Shown in pieces: positions 40,301-49,300 of a stretch of DNA of 64,000 nucleotides (within the stretch, counting starts at the first letter, position 1; the number at the start of each line of letters is the position of its first letter). The stretch comes from Clytia hemisphaerica (taxonomy: Eukaryota; Cnidaria; Hydrozoa; Leptothecata; Clytiidae): NCBI GenBank assembly GCA_902728285.1, contig CACVBU010000017.1, forward strand, positions 743,295 to 807,294. The letters run 5' to 3'. The position numbers and the translations under genes are program-made. Below the pieces are notes generated by a model. It did not search any database. It had not been told where the DNA came from and was given only the letters and a program-made list of their open reading frames with translations.

Positions 40301-43300
40301 CCTCCCTAATGTTTTGCGAGTGAACCTTTCGCTATTTAGAGACTTTTATTTTGATAATCCGAAAACCTATCTAATACCGCCCGACCCATATCGCCCCGCT
40401 TGAGTGACTTAGCAACACCCTTTTTGACCTCTTTCGCCCTAGCAAATCGGGATCATATTATTACCGAGCTCAACTTCTCTAAAAATTCACGTGTAATGAC
40501 CTTGAGTGACTGCTTATATATCTGGCCGCCTTTCATTTAGAGATAATATGAAGCCGAGAGACATAGCTAGAAATGGCTAAAACGACCTAGCAAAATTTCT
40601 GAAAAAATCGGGGTAATAGCTATGAGGCTACGTACAGCTTCTCTGTCGAGTTTATTAAAAAACAATACTCAATTCACATTTCCTAGCTTATCTCTTTCAC
40701 AGTTTTTATTGAGAGAAGCTCAGTTTCCAGAGCTGAAATTTGCTGAATCGACCCAGTTAACTTTTGAATTTGATCTGAAATTTTGTGAAAGTCCAAGTAA
40801 CTTTCACGTCTTAACTCTGATTTTATAGCTTTAATTCTTATGGATCGATTGCTAAGAATTGATCGTCAGGGTATTAAGCATCAGCACCAGTTGTCACTGC
40901 TTTAAGTTGAACTAATAATGTTTATTTTTTAACAAAAATGAAGCATTTTTCAAAGTCTTTTAAAACTTTGTTTTTTACCTGCTTTTTGGTTGTTGTTGTG
41001 AGCGGAGATGAATATATTAGAATGATTTGACACCATTTAATTACCTCCTATTCAATTCAAAACATAAAAAATAATTTTAGGGATATAAAGGCCTATAAAC
41101 TCAACTCCCCGGGGGGTACTAGGATTGATGGGTGTCGGGTATGTGCGTGCCAGACCTCTGGACCCTTACCCTTAGAGAGACTGAATTTTGGTGAAAAGGT
41201 GACCCTTAGAGAGACTCAGTGTAGAAAAACCCAACCCTTAGAGAGACTTTTTCACAAAAAATTTCTATAATGGGCCAAAGAAATTCGATTTTTAAAAGAA
41301 TTTCTCCAATTTTCGAAAAATTTCTCTAATTTTTGAAAAATGTTCTCACTTTTTTGACTTTTCACTTTTCTTTGACCCGAGTTTGTGAAAAAACCGACCC
41401 TTAGAGAGACTGATTTTGACTTTTGTTGTTTTGGTAACCCTTAGAGAGACTTTGAGAGGGTGAAAAACCCTACCCTTAAGGCACGCACATACCCAGCACC
41501 CATTTTTGCCTAAGTACCCACCTACCACCCACCCCCCCCCCGGGACTCAACTATAACTCAACTATATTTCTTGTTTTTGGGAAACGAACATTGCTCCACA
41601 TCAGTATCTATTTTTTACCACAAGCGGTTAATTAGCGTAAAAAGGTAGTTAAAACGTGAGACAGGGGTATACGTTGAGTAAAAAAATTCCCATAATTTGT
41701 AACATAGTACGAGTGGCGATACAAACTACGTCCGTCTGAACAAAAGTGGAATCTTGCATAGAATAACTCGGATAGCGATTAAACGAAAAATGATAAACGC
41801 CTTTCCAAGAACCAGACTTGAACCACTTGGCTTCAAAATTTTGACCTACTTGGCAAAATTCCTAAATACGCCACTGGCATCATCCACCATCTCAGAAGAA
41901 TATCTAATGACTCTTGAGGCTTTGTTAATCAATCAACTAAAACCAAAATTAAACACTAGGGACGAATACAAAACTCATGCGTTCACATTAAAATTTTAAT
42001 TGTTTATAATTGTTTTATTCATCTCTTGAGACTTTTCATTTTATGTCTCAACAGATACGGTTTTCTAGGGCAAAAAATGTTTTCTTAGGTTATTCATTTG
42101 CAATTTGTTTTAGATGAGGAAGGAGTGTTTGTAGATATGTTGATAAAAAAATTTATTTTTTAAACGGATTTTTAATTCTTGTTTTTATTGATTTTAGACC
42201 TGAGGATGATCGTAAGATCGAAATATATATAGTCACAAAAATAAAATGTCACCATTGTTGGTTCATTTTGAATATCTTCTTAATTAATATTGACATTTAA
42301 GGCTAAAAACTCATATAAATTTAAGAGCAGCCCAGCCAGAATCATATGACTTACTGGTTTTTCCTATAAAAAGCGTATGTATCTGAAGATACTGCTCTTC
42401 ATATGTCATTTTACTTATGTACACGTTTAGCATCATAACTGTTCGAATACCTCCAATAGAGTAATATTTTTAACCTATGAAGAGCGCTTAATAACTACTT
42501 GTGGTATAAAAAGGGAATTTCTCCCAGAAAAGGGAATTTCCTTAGATTCATTTAACTCTCAAGGGATAGGAAAAAGACAAACTGACATTTCACATTGAGT
42601 AATCAGATCAAAATAACTCCTGTAAAGTCTTTTTGATAATGATAAAACAATAGAGAGACCGAAGATAAGAATGCTACCGTTAAGCGGAACTAAAATACTG
42701 AAAAACGCGCGCAAAATTATGAGATGTTTGCCCAACTTCCTTATGCGTGAAGCTACGAATGCCATCCTCAGAAGCTTTAGGCTTCCTCCGGTGGCAAAAA
42801 TGACTTTTTACAAAAAAAGGGCTACCTTCTCTCAAACACTTAAAAGTGTATTTTTAATTTCGCTTAGCGAAAGTATTACGATAGCTTTTCGCGGCGGCGG
42901 CGGCGGCGGTGTCCTCGGAAAAAAAATTAGAAAACAAAAGTGCTTGATACGGTGGACGAACTCACTAAATTTAATTTACAAATTACACGCTCGTATAACC
43001 ACGGACGATTTTCGCGGGTTTTCTTTGGATTACGTCATATATCTTTATATCTTAGCTCCACAGTTTGATTTTTTCTTTATTTTCTTATAAGCATATACTT
43101 TATAAGATTCAAACCAATAACTCTTGATAGACAGTGATATACCTTTCGGTTTTTAGTTCATACAAAGTAAATAAGGGATGACGCAAAATATGAGCATATT
43201 TATTTTTCTTATAAGCATTTACTTTCTAAGAATCAAATCAATAACTTTTGATAGACGATGATATACCTTTCGGTAATTATCTCTTACAAAGTAAACAAGC

Positions 43301-46300
43301 AATGGCACACAAATATGAGCATTTTTATTTTTCTTATAAGCATTTACTTTATAAGAATCAAATCAATAACTTTTGATAGACGGTGATATTACCTTCGTTT
43401 ATTAGTTATTAAAAATTAAACAACAGTTGTTCTTAAATTGGTCTCTTTTTTTTAGCGATTTTAAGCCTCGTTGTTCTTGTAAAATTGTTTCATCAAGGCT
43501 CGATGTAAAGTAGATTTCAAATTGGTTTCAATCTCTACTTCTTGTTTTTCCTATGTAGTTTAAATTCTAGGCGAAATTTTCGACTTCAAGTCGTATTGTT
43601 TTCTTTATTAGACTAAACTTTGATCCAAAGGCAAATGGACGGAATAAACCAATCCGGAGTCCCTTTCCCTAATCTCACATCACAAATCACACTTTTAGTC
43701 ACAATAGCGGACCTGTAAATTACATTAAAGGAGGCAAAAAAAAGATAGCAAAATCGTTGAAAACCTAATCTTGGAGCCTGAAATAGGAAAAGAATTGGCG
43801 GTACGTTATAATATAAAGAAAATTTGGCGGATTTGGAAAAGGAATTCTCCGAAAAAAAACCGGAATTCTCAATATATTTCGAACAAGATTGTAAAGCAAA
43901 ATCAATTACACATTACATTCATTTTGTAAGAACCAATAAAATCTTGTGAGGCCCTACTTATTTTTCTAGCACTTCGAGCCTCAAATTGTTCTTATGTCTA
44001 AGATATGTGCATGCTTTTTATCCAATTTTTACTATTTTGACCCTGAAAATTATTCTCATTTTTTGGAGATTTTGAGCCTCATTGTTCTTATGAAATTGTT
44101 CTTATAAAAGAAAAAGAGTCCACCTGTTTTATTAATTTTCAAATTCTTACTGGAATAGCGCTGCAAATCTGTAAATGCTGAAGTCAACTATACAAATTTC
44201 GTTAAAAAGTATCAAATCAGAAACTATTTTGACCTTGTTTGATTTTTTAAGATCAATCAGGTACAATCTTGGTAGAATTAAATTGAGATTTTTCAAAATT
44301 TATAGTTCGGGGCGATCGAGAATTACTATTTTAGTACCACTTTCTTTCACTTGTTAATTCGATTTTGGAGTAGTTCGGTGGCTTCTAGATTTCATTCCAA
44401 ACCATATTGGAAGAATTTTGAGCTTTTAAATCCTGAGATCCTAAAGTCCTTGATTTAAATCTCATGTTAAAACTCAGAGTTAAAACTCTACTTTTTAACT
44501 GTAGTTTAACGCGCTTAAAAATCATTCGTGGTGTTTAAAATATCGCATGCAAATCCCCTTTGTCTCAAGAATTTCGTCCAAGATTGTAGAATCGCATTAA
44601 TAACCTGATAAAATGATATCGAGATGAAACTCGGCAGAGAGGCATAATGTTCAAGAAGGATTGCCACAACCTCAAATCCATTTATACAAACATGTTCCTT
44701 CATTCTAAAATTTATCAGGGACCCTAACGATAACTGACTTACAAATGAAAAAACTAATGGAGAAACTAAGGAGATTTATCTTGACGAGTAAAGATATGAA
44801 AATGGGTGTCATCATCCTGGTATATGACCTCTAAAGTCCTAAAATAGTTTAGACAAGTTAAATTAAAATGCAGACCAGCCCATTGTGATAACATCTCTAA
44901 TAATTTTTTATTGTCGATTAAGCTCGACTCTATCGTCAGATATTAATTAAACAAATCAAAATGGTCAGTACTTTCCACAGTTTTTTAGACGTCTCTGATT
45001 CTAACCTTGGTAATACTTGGACGTCAGCAATACATTTATTTTTAAAAAGTTACTTCATTGCTTTTTAATCAAATCCATTAGGAGTAATTAAGAATTTAAT
45101 TGCAAAAATGACGCTATGAACTTTAAAAAGACGTTAATAATATGTTGCATTATCTTATTTTATAAAAAGTGCTGAGTTTTAATGGGTAATTAACCTTTTT
45201 GATTCGAAATATTTTCAAACTGTCTGCAAAGAATTGAGCTGTTTTAAATTTTTCGGAAAATTTTTCTTAATTAATGCATCAAAAGTTATGGCTGTTTTTC
45301 TATGAAAAATTGTGATGAAAAATTGGTCAAAAAGCACTATTTTCAAGATTTTGAGACAAATAAGCTTTTAGAAAAATTTTCCGTAAAATTTAATTTAGTT
45401 CGGTAAAAGATACAGCATCTACTGCAAAACAATTTCAAAATGTTGTTTCTTCGCCGAAAATAAGCTCTTTAAAGTTGAAATACTCTTCTTCCCGAAAGTC
45501 TTCATTTTCTTCTTCATCAATTTTTTTTCATTGTGAATCTTAAATTTTCAGACAGATCGATTTTTCCTCCGATTACGCGAGCCTATTTCCCTGTTAAAGC
45601 CTCTAATGCGACACTTAAAGAGGTAAAACCCATGTTTTGTTGGCCAAAATAGGTAATAATGCTACAGTAATGCAAGGCAGAAATTTACACAGTACTTTCG
45701 AAAGTGAATTTTAGTGTTTTTTTGAAATTATTTAAACTCTATTCTTTTCCGAATTTCTTAAGGACTTTTAATGTTGAAACCTTTGATTAATGAAAAATAA
45801 GCTAGCCAAATTCTACTATGAACATTTACCTTGAACGCGACGATGACTAATAGCACTCTTTATTTAGAATGTTGTTTATTGACCAATTTCCTGGTCGTTT
45901 CCTCTTGTTTCCCTTCGTTTCCCTTCGTGTTTCCCAGTAGTTTCTGGACGTTTCACATTTTAGTAAGTACATAATAATATCGATGCCAATCTTACATATA
46001 GTTTGTTATTAAACTCCGGTTAAGGAGTTTCTTAAAATCAGTATTTTTCATTTTTAATTGTGCGTAAATCTGATCAATCACCATATTCGGGTTCGATTTC
46101 CCGACCTTTCCGGTTTGATTTCACGATTTAGTTTACATTTGCGCTCGCACTTACTAGGATATACTGCTTTAAATTTTATGTTAGATATATTAAGAAAGGC
46201 TGACCTATGACAATTACCGGAGTTTGCAACCGTCATTACGGCTGTTTTATTGGTTATGAAATAGTGACCAAAGTTATGATAAATTTTAATGTCTTCCTTT

Positions 46301-49300
46301 TGTTCAGCACAGGTTTTTGCAAACAGAATCATTTCCCTTAAGGGCTCTGACCATAGTGAATTTTGATATTTGTCATGTACAAAATATAATCTTCTGCCTG
46401 ATGTAGCTAACAAAACTTTGACATGTTATACATTCTCTGTTAGGCCAACTATCCTTGAGTCTGAAAATTTATGAATGGCAAAGAAAATATTTGATGAAGG
46501 AGAAAATGAAGACTTTCGCGACGAAGAGTATTTCAACTTTGAAGAGCTTAGTTTGGTCGAAGAAGAAATATTTTGAAAATACTTTTGTGGTAGATTGTGT
46601 ATCCTTTACCGAACTAAAAACTTAATTTCGGAAAATTTTTCTAAAAGCTTATTCGTCTCAAAATCTTGAAAAAGTGGTTTTTGACCTATTTTTCATTCCA
46701 ATTGTTCATAGATAAACAGCTATTAATTTTAATGCATCAATTTAGAAAATTTTTCGGAAAGGTTTATAGCAGTTCAATTCTTTGCAGATAGTTTGAAAAA
46801 ATTTCGAAACAAAAAGGTTAATTACCCATTAAAACTCAGCAATTTTTATAAAAGAGGGTGATGCAACATTTTATTAACGTTATTTTAAAGTTCATAACGT
46901 CATTTCTGTAATTAAATTCTTAATTACTTTGATGGGATTTGATCAAAAAGCAATTAATAAATGCAATTCTTTGTTAAAAGTGCAAAGGATCCTGAAACAT
47001 AACTTTTATGCTCAAATACCAAAATTAAGGGTGCTTTTTCACTACGCTAGATGGATAAGTGGTTCTCATCAACGGTCCTTTTCATAAATTTCTAAGGGTT
47101 GTAAAAAATATACAATGAAGATTCGTGCTTAACATCAGATTTTGATTGCTTCATATCAGCATTCCAGATTTAACGTCGAAAATTGGTCATTAAACCTTTT
47201 GTTCTCCAAGAGAGGGCTAGACCTCTCTTGGCTTAATGACCAATTAAGCGAAAAAGGCAGCATAAATAAATTGGTTGCCATAAAAGTAGCAGAATGTGCA
47301 GCGGGATTCTTTTGTTAAAAATTGGTCATATGGGAAAAGTGTTTTTTTAAAGAGTTGAAGAGCAAACTTTCATCTGTATTGATTTGATACAAAAGACGAG
47401 GAATCTTGTCACAGAAAAAGTTCATTAGAAGGCTGTAATTCTAAATCCCTTTAATGCGAGTTGATGATTTTTAATAAAATTTTCTTCAAATTCAAAGGGT
47501 TGTAAACTATTTTGGGAGTCAGTAATGCTTTCCTATCAATTTTCTTTGTTACAGCATAGTATAAGAAAGCCGCGGCTGGAATGATAACATCTGAATTTCT
47601 GTTATTCTATCTCTGTCGTATTTGATGACTATTTGTTGATCAAGAAATCAGTAATGTAGCATCTTTAATGGTAGATTTTATTGGTTTGTCGTTAATACTT
47701 ACTTCTCAGTGCGTTTTAGACATTAATGATATGCTCTTGATAATACACTTGCATTATAAAATCATTGTAACGGAAAAATCAACACTAAGAAATTGAAACA
47801 AGCACAAAAATGGCTGGGCTGAAAGAACTCAAAAATTAATGAGGTGCCTCGAAATTCCTTCGCAATATTTCAGTGAAATATTTTTAGAAATCAATGAAAA
47901 AGTACATCAAGAGAACACTGTGAAAATTTTAAGCCAGCGCCTTTAAGATTTATCATTTAAACTGACAGGAAAGTTGTCATCTTGAATATAGTTCTTATAA
48001 TTTCAATTTTAGCGAAAAACTATGTTTCCACAAAATACCCCTGAAATATGTCCAAAATTAGTTCAAGCGTTCTATTGGGTACAGATTCAAAGATATCTAG
48101 CAACGAAAAAACTTTTTGTGAAGGAAAATAAGAGAAAAATTTCAAAAACTATCTACCAATAACAAACTGATCATCTTGATGTTCTTATAAAGCTCGGAGA
48201 CAGAGATGGAACAGCAATTAACTGAAAGACAATGCGGTACATATTCTAGCCGCGGCTTTCTTATACTATGGTTACAGCTAATCGATTTTCGCCAGACAAT
48301 CTTAGTGAAAAACCACCCTAATTTTTTGACTATGGTCAGAGCCCTTAATTCCAAGCCAGGGAAGAAATTCTTTCGAGTCACTTCAGACAGGAAATACAAA
48401 AGAAATAGGCTGCTGACATTCATTAACGGAATCGTACACGATGGCCTTTTTCATAATATTATTGCCTTCTCACAGGAATTTGTTCTTTTACCACACCTTC
48501 CTTCAAAAAGACAAAATAAGTATCAAAAAATTCTACACATTTTCCTTCAAGAATACACAATCGACAGTTTTCTTTTAATTGTCTGCATTATTACGTCATT
48601 TCCTCCATAATTTTTCAAAAATCTAAAATATTGGGTTTCAGCTGAACTAATATCTTACTAACCTATAACCACTTTTATCCATGACAACTACTATTTTCGA
48701 TGTGCACGACCCATAAACCTCAAAGATTTCGGTTACATGCAGGATAACCACTTCATGATACCGGTTTTTATGATGGTTTTTTTTTAATCTATAGTTTTGT
48801 AGAGCTCTGCGATTCGGACGAACTTGAAGAACGATGTTAAGAAACTCCAAAATTTGGCATCGAGTAGGGCAAATTGAAAGGTGGTTATGAGCAATATTTT
48901 GATCAAATTATTTTTGTCTTTACTGTCTCAAGTGATTCAAAGAATTTCATAAGTCTCTGTAATGGAATGGAAGAGGATGTTAAAAAACATTGACGTACCT
49001 TTGAGATGTATTATCTCTTTGATTTCCTGCATACACTTTTCATTATCCATGTATTGAATGAAAAATTCATATTCGTAAGGAGACTCCAACTCCAAGTGAA
49101 CATGCAACCAAATATATCCTTTGGCTTGTTCTGTGACATGTCTGAAGATTTCTTGAAAAGTCCTTTTCTTCCCTTTCCTCCAACATTGGATAGTGAATAT
49201 AGTATGAATGTTATCATCCTTTATTTTGAAGAGAACATCGCTGCGTGTCATCTTCTGCACCCTGTTTTAAAATGACAAAAATATATCTATTTGTTTCAAT

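Larger units (their letters stand above)
38905..42279 (+). mobile_element. Penelope-like retroelement, defective, with nested insertions
   Basis: Carries a Penelope-type reverse transcriptase segment (38925-39344: SFDVVSLYTNVPVDDAI, LAMGSPPAPMLAN), a continuing segment in another frame (39313-40091) with the RT C-terminus, and a GIY-YIG endonuclease (VYKIKCSRCQ..CYVGFTCRHL, RIKEH). The GIY-YIG tail resumes at 41882-41999 (STISEEYLMTLEALLINQLK). A 12-bp identical AT-rich sequence lies on each side (38893-38904 and 42280-42291), a candidate target duplication. The RT N-terminus is missing, and the Y-x-D-D segment is lost in a small deletion with a frame change near 39318. The element is therefore dead. 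It lies in intron 2 of the helicase gene, on the opposite strand. Confidence 0.88.

Noticed and set aside
42671..43090. 139-codon ORF with poly-Gly
   Set aside because: Poly-Gly comes from (GGC)n; no homology recognised and it runs into the tandem repeat.
46078..46413. 111-codon minus-strand ORF
   Set aside because: Crosses the TTAA-flanked repeat end, has no motif and no good splice borders.
48206..48610. 134-codon plus-strand ORF
   Set aside because: Runs across a transposon end (ACTATGGTCAGAGCCC) in intron 2 and shows no domain.
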